Source: Ornithinibacillus scapharcae TW25
GTDB taxonomy: Bacteria; Bacillota; Bacilli; Bacillales; Amphibacillaceae
Direction: 5' to 3'
DNA length: 64,000 nucleotides
Assembly (NCBI RefSeq): GCF_000190475.1
Contig: NZ_AEWH01000041.1
Span: 1-64,000, forward strand
The position numbers and the translations under genes are program-made. Positions 29,201 through 37,652 of the stretch are shown here, piece after piece (within the stretch, counting starts at the first letter, position 1; each line of letters begins with the position of its first letter). The notes beneath the pieces are model-generated. The model saw only the letters and a program-made list of their open reading frames with translations, had not been told where the DNA came from and made no database searches.

Positions 29201-29492
29201 CTGCCTGTTCATGTTTGAGCTGTTGTTGCCATGCCATTAGCACTGCCGCAATATGCTGACATTCCTTTTGAAAAGAAGAAAGTGTCGGACAGCTACAACT
29301 CGCTGTAAATCCACTATTATTTTTTTCGAGATGAACAAAAAAGTTCTCTGGCCCTTTAACTGTTGCATCTAAAGAATCATCGGTTACCGCATCAATGACT
29401 ACTTTGTTATTACGATAAAAGGCTTCCCCTCTTTTAAAGGAGACAGCCCCACACCGTTCTCTGATCATTTTTTGATTTAGTTTGATTTGCAT
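26295..29492 (-). CDS. SWIM zinc finger / SNF2 family DEAD-like helicase
   Basis: A 1065-residue SF2 ATPase similar to B. subtilis YwqA. A SWIM zinc finger (CSC...CQH) lies at residues 65-85, then an SNF2-associated helicase region, and the two RecA-like lobes: Walker A ADDMGLGKT near 637, DEAQ near 739, LTGTPMEN, FSQFTKML and the C-terminal SLKAGGTGLNLTGAD and QAADRAHRMGQ motifs. Bacterial members bind RNA polymerase or DNA; the exact substrate is not known. ATG follows AAGGAGG. Monocistronic. Confidence 0.93.
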   Translation of the reverse strand: MQIKLNQKMIRERCGAVSFKRGEAFYRNNKVVIDAVTDDSLDATVKGPENFFVHLEKNNSGFTASCSCPTLSSFQKECQHIAAVLMAWQQQLKHEQADEAVDFGQPNGDLSDGILELFGTSVPTPKSGQQRHFENRVVLKSSFRCIVVTNELGNAMFGIEMRIAAQKIENIRDFLTHVSEGTSFHITDKITYNPNEYCFDHDSDAVIQQLIRVIEDEKMYNGSIMENDQIDKAILPIPASFWKKIEPLLVRAPQASLQYGGVNYPVFQVTDELLPLQFVFTSSEDNGYQLVINGLKDTLILKEYDTVLADGKVVVVNRGDAERLFELKRMIHASGTNILPIPAHQLKYYMENLMPALRKLGEVHISSELTAEIQKTPLQAKLYLDRVKNRLLAGLEFHYRNVIINPLDLDRPMEGTVIIRDMEKEEEILQLMKESMFNETDSGYYIQNEELEYNFLHHELPKLQKLVQVYATTAVRLRILPKTTIPKIKVRHYREKNHFLEFTFKIDGIPEEEIKDVLAALEEKRKYYRLRDGALFSLETKEMEEIKRFLHSVPIEPDEWERFEVPIVEGLRLLNSIESSEAVSLEESFRKFLADIQHPERLSFDVPTQLEEVLHNYQKHGFKWMKGLASYGFGGILADDMGLGKTVQSIAFILSELPTIRQSRKTALIVCPSSVTYNWQSEMMKFAPDIQMLIMDGVKAEREKLQSNIEDIDVLITSYPLLRSDARWYEKQDFHVIFFDEAQVFKNPLTQTARVVKKLQANHRFALTGTPMENALEELWSIFHVVFPELFLGLREYSELTNKQIARRIRPFMLRRVKEDVLGELPEKREVIDSTELLTEQKKLYASYLAKLRHKTLRHLDKDTIRKNRIRVLAGLTRLRQICCHPALFVDNYEGSSAKFEQLLRIVEDARLSGRRLLIFSQFTKMLHLIGQELTSQGITHFYLDGQTPSEERVELCDRFNTGERDIFLISLKAGGTGLNLTGADTVIFYDSWWNPVVEEQAADRAHRMGQKKNVQVIKLVAKGTIEEKMNQLQDRKRHLIEEVIDPKDVKTITLTEEDIQDLLS

Positions 29493-29601
29493 TAGGGCGC
29501 CTCCTTCTAATCTGGTAGATAATTAAATACACGTACTATTCACTACTCTCAAATTTACCATGTAGCCTAAAAACTTGCCACTACATTATATCGCAAAGAT
29601 T

Positions 29602-29742
29602 CTAAGTAGTTCTATGACAAATTTCGGTATTAACGAGCAAATAAAGAATGATATAAACAAGCAATACGCCAGATAAGAGAACATTCTTACGATAGAACGA
29701 GCTATCCTTTCGTAATCCTAGTTTATGGGTCTTTATAATCAT
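29602..29742 (-). CDS. possible 46-aa single-helix membrane peptide
   Basis: An ORF starting MIIKTHKLGLRKDSSFY with one hydrophobic helix (VLLSGVLLVYIILYLLV) and a short basic tail. The ribosome-binding site is weak, so this may be a remnant. The rest of 29493-29892 holds an inverted repeat CTTATCA/TGATAAG (29752-29788) enclosing TTGCC-TAA-GGCAA and nothing else I can name. Confidence 0.3.
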   Translation of the reverse strand: MIIKTHKLGLRKDSSFYRKNVLLSGVLLVYIILYLLVNTEICHRTT

Positions 29743-29892
29743 TGACTGTAACTTATCAAGTTTGCCTAAGGCAAAAAAAAATGATAAGGTTAAATAGTCA
29801 CTTTTCTGTTTAAAGTAATCACTCGTTTACATGCTGTGATATTTTTTATAGACGGATTATGTGAAGTATTACACAAAAGGAGATGATATGTT

Positions 29893-31293
29893 TTGGTTTC
29901 TACTGACATCACAGAAAATCATACCTCCAAAGATACTGGAGATGATTATTCTTTAGGCAGGATACCAAGAGATAAGAGAAACATGGGATGGCTCAGTATC
30001 ACAAATATTACATTTGGAATCGCAACAGCAATATTTTATTTTCAAATGGGAAGTGTCATGGCACTTCAATTTGGAGCAATTAACGCAATTATCTCAGCAG
30101 TATATGCCATTATTGTTGCTGGAATTTTAGGTACATTCATCGCTTACCTTTCTGCAAAATCGGGAATGAATGTAAATCTTTTATCCAGAGGCGGTGGATT
30201 TGGCTATATCGGTGCATCATTAACATCGTTTATCTACGCTACAAATTTTATTATGTATTGTGCATTAGAAGGTATGATCCTGGTTGTCGCAGTACATGAA
30301 TTTTTCCCCGTCATTCCAGAATGGGTATTAATCCTCTTCTTCGGAACAATCGTAATTCCTCTTAATTGGTTTGGAATTAAGCAGTTAGACAAACTACAAA
30401 AATGGTCTCTTCCACTATTTTTCGTGTTCCTAATCGCTGCCATTGTTATGGCTGCACTTACACCATCTGAATATGATGGTAGATTTTGGTCTTATATGCC
30501 AGAAGGGGTACAAGCTGGCGGAACCGCACTTTTATTATGTATCGGTATGCAGCATGGAATTATGGGACTAACCCCATTACTTGCATCTGATTATGCACGA
30601 TATCTTAAACCAAGGGATACAAAAATTGGTATCTTTGCTATTGGCTTTATTCCACAAATCTTTTGTTTTGGCGTAATGGGTGGGCTCGGAATTTGGTTTG
30701 GAGTTCGTTTAGGAGAGCCGAATCCTGGAGTATACATCGTATTATTACTCGGTCTCTGGGGAGCACTGTTCACCATGCTAACACAAGTCCGAATTAACAT
30801 AACCAATATTTATAGTGGTTCACTATCATTAGCCAATTTCTTTGAAAACGTCTTTAAATTCACACCCGGTAGAAGATTTTGGGTAGTCGTTACTGGAGTG
30901 GCCGCGATTGTTCTAATGCTTGGCGGTATTGTCGATCATTTAGAATTAGCGATGACATTCCAAGGGGTGTTCCTCATGACTTGGGCAACTATTTTAGTAA
31001 CAGATGCTATAGTCGTTAAGAAACTACTTAAGATTGGTCCTGGTTATTATGAGTTTAGACAACATAATCTCTATAAATGGAATCCGGTTGGGGTTACAGC
31101 TCTAATTGTTTCTAGTGTGTTAGGAACAATTGCTGCGCTAGGGTTTATCGGTGAATTTTTACAAAGTACAGCTGCCTTCTTTGCAGCAATATTAGCCACA
31201 ATTCTAACCGTTATTTTAGCTGTTATGACCAAAGGAAAATATTACGTTCGTAAAGAAGTGACTGATATAGATAAAGAAGATTATATCGCTTAA
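29893..31293 (+). CDS. NCS1 family purine/cytosine-type permease
   Basis: A 466-residue transporter with about 12 membrane helices. The N-terminal cytosolic DDYSLGRIPRDKRNMGWLS segment and the first helix SITNITFGIATAIFYFQMGS fit the cytosine/purine/allantoin (NCS1) family. The start is TTG 29893, nine bases after AGGAG; the ATG at 29888 is in another frame. A terminator directly follows, so it is monocistronic. Substrate probably a nucleobase or related compound, not determinable here. Confidence 0.85.
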   Translation: MVSTDITENHTSKDTGDDYSLGRIPRDKRNMGWLSITNITFGIATAIFYFQMGSVMALQFGAINAIISAVYAIIVAGILGTFIAYLSAKSGMNVNLLSRGGGFGYIGASLTSFIYATNFIMYCALEGMILVVAVHEFFPVIPEWVLILFFGTIVIPLNWFGIKQLDKLQKWSLPLFFVFLIAAIVMAALTPSEYDGRFWSYMPEGVQAGGTALLLCIGMQHGIMGLTPLLASDYARYLKPRDTKIGIFAIGFIPQIFCFGVMGGLGIWFGVRLGEPNPGVYIVLLLGLWGALFTMLTQVRINITNIYSGSLSLANFFENVFKFTPGRRFWVVVTGVAAIVLMLGGIVDHLELAMTFQGVFLMTWATILVTDAIVVKKLLKIGPGYYEFRQHNLYKWNPVGVTALIVSSVLGTIAALGFIGEFLQSTAAFFAAILATILTVILAVMTKGKYYVRKEVTDIDKEDYIA

Positions 31294-31294
31294 T

Positions 31295-31336
31295 AAAAAT
31301 AGAACTTCCAAATAGATTGGAAGTTCTATTTTTTGT
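31295..31336 (+). terminator. Terminator of the NCS1 permease gene
   Basis: Perfect stem AAATAGAACTTCCAA with TTGGAAGTTCTATTT, 5-base loop, then TTTTTTG; immediately after the stop codon. Confidence 0.93.
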
Positions 31337-31360
31337 AATGTTATCAGGAGGACAATAAAT

Positions 31361-31781
31361 TTATACTATATTTTTGGTTCTCCCCTTCTCAATAACAATC
31401 GTTGCAACAAGCAGGATTAGTACAAAAACAGCTAAAAATATTGGTAGAATATTCATAGTGAAACTTTGAAAGAATACCCCTAACAACGGAGGCAGTAGAG
31501 TTATTCCAACATAACCAGCTGCTACTTGAAGTCCAATAATGGTGCTCGAATTCCTTTTCCCAAACCTTCTTGGTGTTTCGTGCATCATGGTTGGGAATAT
31601 TGCTGCACAACCTAGACCAATAAGTATGAATCCACCATATAAAACATTACCTGTTCCAAAAGCAACAGTTAACATGAAGTTCCGTCACCATCTCAGGCCA
31701 TGCAACCCCTAATAAAGAATCAGGTAAGCCTAAACTAATATAGGTGGCATAAATTATGAATATAAAAGTTAAGTTACGCAC
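31361..31781 (-). pseudogene. MFS transporter pseudogene with internal deletion
   Basis: A GTG start at 31781 with GGAGG five bases upstream opens a typical MFS N-terminus (RNLTFIFIIYATYISLG, then LPDSLLGVAWPEMVTELHV). About 36 codons later the sequence jumps, out of frame, to the last 104 codons of an MFS protein (FILIGLGCAAIFPTMMHETP, then GYVGITLLPPLLG). Roughly 250 central codons are missing. The junction lies near 31672-31680. The two ends are well preserved, so the deletion looks recent. Confidence 0.8.
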
Positions 31782-31919
31782 AGCTTCCTCCAGTATTAAT
31801 TTAGTAGAAGATATAGGAGATGATCAGTTGTCACTCCTATGAAGTTATAGCATCCTTACATTATAACAGGAGGAAGGAATACAAGCTTGTATGAACGGTA
31901 AATCAGAGTGGTAATTATA

Positions 31920-32396
31920 CTATTTCAATATAATCTCCATTTTTCTACTCTTCGTTGTCATCCCTATTGACCGATAAAATTCAATGGCAGATGCATTTCT
32001 CTCGGAAACCTCCAATTCAACACTATCAACTTCGAGGCTTCTTCCAAAGTCAAAGACGTATGCTGTGAGTTTCTTTCCGATACCTTTCTTTCGATGTGTT
32101 TCAGCAATGCATAAACTCTTGATAAATAAGACATTTCTCTCTTTAACAAAAGTATTTTCCGTTATTTCTTCTTCCTTTGTCACAACAACCCCAACTATTT
32201 CATTGTCTATAGTCGCAACAAAAATATGCTGTTTGTCGTCACTCAATTGGCTTTCAAAAAAACCTTGTTCAACAGGCGTGGGATTCTCTTTGTACAAATC
32301 TGGTCTCACAGATACATGGAATTCATGAACCTGCCTAAATAAAGGCAACAATGATTCGTAATCTGATTGCTTGGCATTACGAATAGATATATCCAT
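31920..32396 (-). CDS. GNAT family N-acetyltransferase under T-box control
   Basis: A 158-residue GNAT: N-terminal ISIRNAKQSDYESLLPLF, core strand and acetyl-CoA loop HRKKGIGKKLTAYVFDFG (Q/RxxGxG/A form), and NASAIEFYRSIGM near the C-terminus. The start ATG follows GAGGAGGG, and the gene begins directly after a complete T-box leader and terminator, so its expression should respond to an uncharged tRNA. The substrate is therefore likely an amino acid or a related compound. Confidence 0.9.
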   Translation of the reverse strand: MDISIRNAKQSDYESLLPLFRQVHEFHVSVRPDLYKENPTPVEQGFFESQLSDDKQHIFVATIDNEIVGVVVTKEEEITENTFVKERNVLFIKSLCIAETHRKKGIGKKLTAYVFDFGRSLEVDSVELEVSERNASAIEFYRSIGMTTKSRKMEIILK

Positions 32397-32419
32397 ACTG
32401 ATTTCTCCCTCCTCTTATA

Positions 32420-32670
32420 AATAAAAAACACGCCCCTATATAAAAGGGACGTGGTTAACGTGGTACCACCCTTGCATGAAAATAAACTCCCACTCATTCT
32501 GGATAACGGTCCGTCCGTTCTTTACTACTTCAATGTTCATAAAGAAAGTTCCAGGAGGTAATTCGCTCCTACCTTTGTACTGATTTTCACCACCATCAGC
32601 TCTCTATCACAGGGAGATAAGTAACTACTAATTCCTATCCTAACTTTTATTTATTCTTCGTGAAAATATT
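32420..32670 (-). ncRNA. T-box riboswitch upstream of the GNAT gene
   Basis: Minus-strand leader with all landmarks: Stem I region with GAGAGCTGATGGTGGTGAAA and ATCAGTAC, a Stem III AACGG-ACGGA-CCGTT, the T-box AGGGTGGTACCACG (32459-32472), and the terminator CACGTCCC/GGGGCGTG followed by TTTTTT. The specifier loop lies near CTGGAACTTTCTTT; CUU (Leu), UUU or UUC (Phe) are possible codons, and I cannot decide by eye. Uncharged tRNA should stabilise the antiterminator and switch the GNAT gene on. Confidence 0.95.
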
Positions 32671-32762
32671 TCTATAAATGATAACCTGAAATCCTCTAAA
32701 ATTCAATTAATATAAAAAACTCTCTACTAGTTAATAGTAGAGAGCTTTTTTATATACATTCA

Positions 32763-34007
32763 TTATTTTAATTCATCGATTGGTTTAAACTGTCCTTCCC
32801 ATTTTGCCACTACAAGTGCAGCAACAGAGTTACCGACTACATTTACCGCTGTACGTCCCATATCGAGTATACGATCGATACCAGCAATAAATGCTAGACC
32901 TGCAGCTGGTAAACCAATGGTGCTAAACGTAGCTAATAGCACGACAAAGGATACACCAGGTACTCCTGCCATCCCTTTAGATGTAATCATCAAGACGAGC
33001 ATCAGTGTAACTTGTTGTCCTATGCTTAAATCGATACCATACATTTGAGCAATAAAAATGGAAGCAATGGCTTGATATAAAATGGATCCATCTAGATTAA
33101 ACGAGTAACCAGTTGGAATAACAAATGATGCAATATGTTTCGGGCTGCCCGCCACTTCCATCTTGTCCATTATTCTCGGAAGCACGGTCTCAGAACTTGA
33201 TGTTGAAAAGGCAAGAATTAACTCTTCCTTAATCATTTTTAATAATTTAAAGATATTAATTCCAATTATTTTCGCCATTAACCCTAATATAACAATAACA
33301 AAGAAAATCATTGTTCCGTATACTGTTATTGCTAGTTTCCCAAGTGGTATAAGCGATTCAAAACCATATCTAGATATGGTTACACCTATTAACGCAAAAA
33401 CACCAATTGGTGCATACTTCATAAATAAATTTGTTACATAGAACATGGCATTCGCCATACCCTCGAAGAATCGCAGTATTGTCTTTCCTTTTTCCCCAAT
33501 TGCTGCAATTCCAAGACCAAATACAACGGCAAAGAATATAATTGCAAGCATATCTCCTTCAACCATTGCCTGAATTGGATTAGTCGGAACAATATGAAGA
33601 AGTGTATCCACAACGGACTTCCCTTCTTGCTCTTCCGATGTATCAACATAAGTTGATATGTCGGTTTGCTCCAACTCGTTCATATTTAAACCAGCTCCTG
33701 GCTGAAAAATGTTTCCAGCTAGAAGGCCAACCGCTACAGCAACCATTGTCATGCCAATAAAATAGGTTAGTGATTTGGCACCAAGTTTTCCGACTGATTT
33801 AATATCTCCTACACCTGCTATCGCAACAATGATACTAGATAAGACAATCGGTACAACGATCATTTTAATGAGACGGATAAATAAATCGCCGAATGGTTGT
33901 AAAACATCTTGTGCCGTTTCACTTCCATAGAAGATTCCACCGACAATAATACCTAAAATTAGACCAATAAAAATTTGACTTGCTAAACTTAATTTAAGCC
34001 TTTTCAT
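32763..34007 (-). CDS. dicarboxylate/amino acid:cation symporter (DAACS, GltP/GltT-like)
   Basis: A 414-residue transporter with the family hallmarks: IRLIKMIVVPIVLSSII, a serine-rich AFSTSSSETVLPR reentrant loop, FVIPTGYSFNLDGS, and the C-terminal IDRILDMGRTAVNVVGN substrate and cation site. These point to glutamate/aspartate or C4-dicarboxylate uptake coupled to H+ or Na+. GGTGGGG precedes the ATG. A c-di-AMP riboswitch in its leader ties expression to osmotic and potassium status. Confidence 0.93.
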   Translation of the reverse strand: MKRLKLSLASQIFIGLILGIIVGGIFYGSETAQDVLQPFGDLFIRLIKMIVVPIVLSSIIVAIAGVGDIKSVGKLGAKSLTYFIGMTMVAVAVGLLAGNIFQPGAGLNMNELEQTDISTYVDTSEEQEGKSVVDTLLHIVPTNPIQAMVEGDMLAIIFFAVVFGLGIAAIGEKGKTILRFFEGMANAMFYVTNLFMKYAPIGVFALIGVTISRYGFESLIPLGKLAITVYGTMIFFVIVILGLMAKIIGINIFKLLKMIKEELILAFSTSSSETVLPRIMDKMEVAGSPKHIASFVIPTGYSFNLDGSILYQAIASIFIAQMYGIDLSIGQQVTLMLVLMITSKGMAGVPGVSFVVLLATFSTIGLPAAGLAFIAGIDRILDMGRTAVNVVGNSVAALVVAKWEGQFKPIDELK

Positions 34008-34124
34008 TCATTACCCCACCTTCAGATGACTAAATTTGTGAACTTACTCAGGTAAGGAAACAAGAAGATATTGTAAACTTTCCATTTATAAGAAATACTC
34101 TTTAGCAACATGCTTAGTTTTTCG

Positions 34125-34310
34125 TACAAAAAATAAAAAAACGGCCAATGCCGAATACAAAATTCTATCATTCTGTTTCCACTACAATGCTTACGAGGTT
34201 AGCTTTCGGGTTAGGACTATGGGAAACGATAAGCCCCTTCTGATAAGAATTCACCTAAAGCGGAAATTTTCCGCATAAATCATTGGGTCCCCCGCTCTTT
34301 ACTAAGATTA
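34125..34310 (-). ncRNA. c-di-AMP (ydaO/yuaA) riboswitch
   Basis: Minus-strand conserved elements are in order: GAGCGGGGGACCCA, AGGTGAATTC, AGAAGGGGCT, CCCGAAAGCTAACCTCGTAAGC and GGAAACAGA. A terminator CGGC-ATTG-GCCG (34142-34153) with TTTTTTTATTTTTT follows, so ligand binding should stop transcription of the symporter gene. The start codon of that gene is about 120 bases further on. Confidence 0.93.
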
Positions 34311-34501
34311 AGCAATAGAACAACCTTGTCTATTTTATCATTACTATACCCTTTTTGTATATTAATAATGATTTCCATGCAAAAAATTACCATTTTTTTA
34401 TAAAGTTGTCTCACTACTGGATAGAGGTTCCTTCCTAAAAAACTAACACATTCGCTATGAATGTGTTAGTTATTCTCATATGACAAGAAAGAACGCACCA
34501 C

Positions 34502-35137
34502 TTACTCTTCAGCCCATACCTTGTCTAAGACTTGACTAAATACTTCTGCAGGTTGCGCACCAGAAACAGCATATTTATTGTTAATTACAAAGAATGGTAC
34601 ACCTTGTACACCAACACTACGAGCTTCCGATATTTCCTGGTTGATTTTTTCCTCATTCTGCTTTTGTTGAATGATATTTCGAACTTCGACACCATCAAGT
34701 CCAATTTCTTCAGACAAGCGAACAATAGTGTCTTCATCACTTATCACTTCACCATCTGTAAAATGAGCAACATATAGACGGGAGAAGAATTCATTCCCTT
34801 TTCCTATTTCCTTTGCATATTGGAATACACGATGGGCATCGAACGTGCTAGCTAATTTAGCTTTATCATAATGAATCGGGACGCCTGATTGATTTGCCAT
34901 GTCTGTCACCTGTTGAAGCATGGTTTTCGCCTGATCAAGCGGAATTCCTTTCATACCCGCAAATGTTTGCGCATAATCCTGTCCTGGAATGTACTCTGCA
35001 TCAGGCATCAGTAAGAAGCTTTTATATTCTATTTCAACATCATCTCGATGATCGAAGTTCTCTAATGCTTTATCTAAATGGGATTGTCCAATAAAACAAA
35101 ATGGACATACAAAATCTGACCAAATGGTTATTTTCAT
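34502..35137 (-). CDS. DsbA family oxidoreductase, FrnE-like
   Basis: A 211-residue thioredoxin-fold protein with CPFC at residues 11-14, the helical insertion of DsbA, and cis-Pro in GVQGVPFFVIN. No signal peptide is present, so it acts in the cytosol, as FrnE-type proteins do, in thiol-disulfide or stress reactions. It starts two bases after the stop of a 57-codon Cys-containing peptide gene, which implies translational coupling and joint function. Confidence 0.92.
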   Translation of the reverse strand: MKITIWSDFVCPFCFIGQSHLDKALENFDHRDDVEIEYKSFLLMPDAEYIPGQDYAQTFAGMKGIPLDQAKTMLQQVTDMANQSGVPIHYDKAKLASTFDAHRVFQYAKEIGKGNEFFSRLYVAHFTDGEVISDEDTIVRLSEEIGLDGVEVRNIIQQKQNEEKINQEISEARSVGVQGVPFFVINNKYAVSGAQPAEVFSQVLDKVWAEE

Positions 35138-35139
35138 TA

Positions 35140-35313
35140 CTAATCCTCTTTTCTATTATTTACTGGACCACAAATACCAGTATTTATATCACAAACAAAT
35201 CCTGAGGAATTATCTAAACTAATTTCTTTTATTTCCTTCATGTCTATCCATTTCACCGTAGAATTTTTCTCTTCAGATGACGCTTCCTTGTTGGCTAACT
35301 TCTCTTTCGACAT
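35140..35313 (-). CDS. 57-aa peptide with Cys pair, coupled to the FrnE-like gene
   Basis: ATG at 35313 follows AAGGAGG. The product starts MSKEKLANKEASSEEKN, contains WIDMKEIKEISLDN and ends in GFVCDINTGICGPVNNRKED, with two Cys residues six apart. No signal peptide or membrane helix. The stop is two bases before the ATG of the DsbA-like protein. I do not recognise the family; the tight coupling suggests that it is a partner, substrate or metal/thiol adaptor of the oxidoreductase. Confidence 0.75.
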   Translation of the reverse strand: MSKEKLANKEASSEEKNSTVKWIDMKEIKEISLDNSSGFVCDINTGICGPVNNRKED

Positions 35314-35566
35314 CAGATATTCCTCCTTCTTATTTACTATTCATTATATGGGAATTATCGATTGGTTTCTAATAATTGAACTGAAGGGTTATTTATTATC
35401 CAAATGATAATAAACCTTCTTCCATTCGCCAATAAGACAAATACATCCCACGATAATATTGCTTAAATTTTCAATACCCTATTATGGAACATCTTTAGAT
35501 ATTCCTAATAAACTATCACATATCTTTTGCAATTTGATAAACCTTCCCTATATAAGGAGTGATCAA

Positions 35567-37006
35567 ATGCCTGCCATCACAGGAAGTGAATATATTGAAA
35601 GAATTGACCAGTTAAAAACAAACCTTTGGGTGGATGGAAAACCAGTAAGAAGAAAAGTCTCGGAGCATACAGCATTCAAAGGAGTAATTGAGAGCCAAGC
35701 TACATTATATGATTTGCAACATGATAAGTCGTTAAAGGATATAATGATATATTCCTCTCCTCTGACAGGAGATCAAGTTGGAATTTCCTATTTACAGCCA
35801 GAAACGAAAGAGGATCTTGTGAAAAGAAGAATGATGACTCAGCAATGGGCAATTTCAAGTAATGGTATGTTGGGTAGAAGTCCAGACTATATGAATACCG
35901 TATTAATGGCACTTGCATCATCCGCAGAGTTTTTAAGAGGCAAAGAAAACTGCTTTCCAGAGCGGTTAATTTCTTTCTATGAGTATGCAAGAGAGAATGA
36001 CTTATCTCTTACACATACATTCGTCAATCCACAAGTGAATCGAGCACAATTTTACTTAGAAGATACAAATGAACCAATTGCTGCTAAGGTGATAGACAGA
36101 AACAGCGAAGGAATCATTATAAAAGGTGCACGATTATTAGCAACCCGAGGAGGCATCACGGATGAAATCGCTGTGTTTTCAGCCGGAGGCATCCAAGATA
36201 AAGCTAATGGATTTGCATTTTCAATCCCTAGTAATCATGATGGGTTAAAATTTATCTGTAGGGAATCTTTTGTTGGAGGTGAATCCACCTTTAATTATCC
36301 ATTGAGCTCACGCTATGAGGAAATGGACACGATTGTTGTATTCGATAATGTTCTTGTTCCGTGGGATCGTGTCTTTTATTATGATAATTTGCTAGTTTCA
36401 AATTCCTTTGCGGCAGAGAGCTCGTTCTTTCCATATTCACTACATCAAGCTATTTCCAGACAAATAATCAAGACGGAATTTGTTTTAGGTTTGGTCCAAA
36501 CTATTATAGATTCCATAAATATCGGTGAGTACTTGCATGTACAGGAAAAGGTATCAGAAATTATCATCGCTTTGGAAACTTTAAAAGCACTGGTCCTAAA
36601 ATCTGAAATCGAAGCTAAATTGGATGAATGGGGATATATGCGTCCAAATCAAAGAACACTACAGGTTGCCAGCAATATTTTTCCAAAAGTATATACTCGA
36701 TTCAGCGAAATTATCCAACAAATATGTGCAAGTGGAATAGTCTCTATTCCTACTGAAGAGGCATTCCAATCAGATATCGAGAAGGATCTTAATCTTTACT
36801 TACACTCTAAATCGGATGATGCGATGACACGGGTGAAACTATTTCGTTTAGCGTGGGATCTTACTATGAGTGCTTTTGGAACCAGGGAAGTTCAATATGA
36901 GCGTTACTACTATGGTGATCCTGTCAAGTTGACTAGTCAATTGTATCAAACGTATGAGAAAGAACCATATGTAAAACGGGTTAGGCAGTTTTTAGAGATA
37001 GATTAA
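35567..37006 (+). CDS. 4-hydroxyphenylacetate 3-hydroxylase family (HpaB-like) monooxygenase
   Basis: A 479-residue protein of the FADH2-dependent HpaB group: MPAITGSEYIERIDQLK, HTAFKGVIESQATLYDL, NPQVNRAQFYLED, then FDNVLVPWDRVF. It should hydroxylate an aromatic compound with FADH2 from a separate reductase, and no HpaC gene is adjacent. ATG 35567 follows AAGGAG; the ORF is open further upstream but without a ribosome-binding site. Monocistronic with a terminator after it. Confidence 0.9.
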   Translation: MPAITGSEYIERIDQLKTNLWVDGKPVRRKVSEHTAFKGVIESQATLYDLQHDKSLKDIMIYSSPLTGDQVGISYLQPETKEDLVKRRMMTQQWAISSNGMLGRSPDYMNTVLMALASSAEFLRGKENCFPERLISFYEYARENDLSLTHTFVNPQVNRAQFYLEDTNEPIAAKVIDRNSEGIIIKGARLLATRGGITDEIAVFSAGGIQDKANGFAFSIPSNHDGLKFICRESFVGGESTFNYPLSSRYEEMDTIVVFDNVLVPWDRVFYYDNLLVSNSFAAESSFFPYSLHQAISRQIIKTEFVLGLVQTIIDSINIGEYLHVQEKVSEIIIALETLKALVLKSEIEAKLDEWGYMRPNQRTLQVASNIFPKVYTRFSEIIQQICASGIVSIPTEEAFQSDIEKDLNLYLHSKSDDAMTRVKLFRLAWDLTMSAFGTREVQYERYYYGDPVKLTSQLYQTYEKEPYVKRVRQFLEID

Positions 37007-37027
37007 CCCTTTAGACTAGTTAAAAAT

Positions 37028-37060
37028 GAATCCCTGGGTCTAACCTAGGATTTTTTTATT
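37028..37060 (+). terminator. Terminator of the HpaB-like gene
   Basis: AATCCCTGGGT/ACCTAGGATT stem followed by TTTTTTTATTT. Confidence 0.8.
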
Positions 37061-37061
37061 T

Positions 37062-37099
37062 AACAAAAGGTGAAGGAGATTATTCCTTCACCTTTTGTT
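37062..37099 (-). terminator. Terminator of the DinB-like gene
   Basis: AACAAAAGGTGAAGGA pairs with TCCTTCACCTTTTGTT around a 6-base loop, overlapping the DinB-like stop codon; a T-rich stretch follows on the minus strand. Confidence 0.85.
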
Positions 37100-37619
37100 A
37101 CTTCTGCAAAATACTAAGGTAAGAGGACCAAGGTCCAACATCATCATTATACCTTTTAGCCATTACCCGAGCAATTTGGGTAATATGTGTTAAATCGTGC
37201 ACAACCCAAGTAGAAATTAATTGTCCTAGAGTTATTGGACCTAACTCCGGATGAATGCCTACTTTATCGAAGTCACTACTTGAAGTTACCATGGTACGAA
37301 GTTTATTCAGATTGTTAAATCTTATCGATTGGAATTCTGCTATACTTTCTTCAATAGATCTTGGTTTTTGATTAAGATGAGAAAATCGATTAAATGGTTC
37401 GAAGTGGCTATCTTTATCCGGATCAAGAATTGCTTCCGTTCTTGAAACCCAGTTTGTTTTCTCCGCTTCAATGAGGTGCTCTATTACTTCTTTTGGGTTC
37501 CATGTACCATCCCCCTCATTACAATGGAGCCAAGAATCAGATAAATTAGTTAGGAAATAATGTAGTGTCTGGGGTGTCTTTTCTAAGATCTGTATCGATT
37601 CTTGAAAATTAAAATTCAT
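37098..37619 (-). CDS. DinB family protein
   Basis: A 173-residue four-helix-bundle protein of the DinB/YfiT superfamily, with the three metal-ligand His residues in EVIEHLIEAE (near 48) and in WVVHDLTHITQI (near 140-145). Members are metal-dependent thiol transferases such as bacillithiol S-transferases, among others. The exact reaction is unknown. AAGGGGGA precedes the ATG. It is followed by its own terminator. Confidence 0.85.
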   Translation of the reverse strand: MNFNFQESIQILEKTPQTLHYFLTNLSDSWLHCNEGDGTWNPKEVIEHLIEAEKTNWVSRTEAILDPDKDSHFEPFNRFSHLNQKPRSIEESIAEFQSIRFNNLNKLRTMVTSSSDFDKVGIHPELGPITLGQLISTWVVHDLTHITQIARVMAKRYNDDVGPWSSYLSILQK

Positions 37620-37652
37620 ATTACTTCCCCCTTTTTCTTACATTTCTATCTT

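Noticed and set aside
29752-29788. Possible riboswitch before the NCS1 permease gene
   Set aside because: There is a nested hairpin but no purine or other known aptamer consensus, and it may belong to the minus strand.
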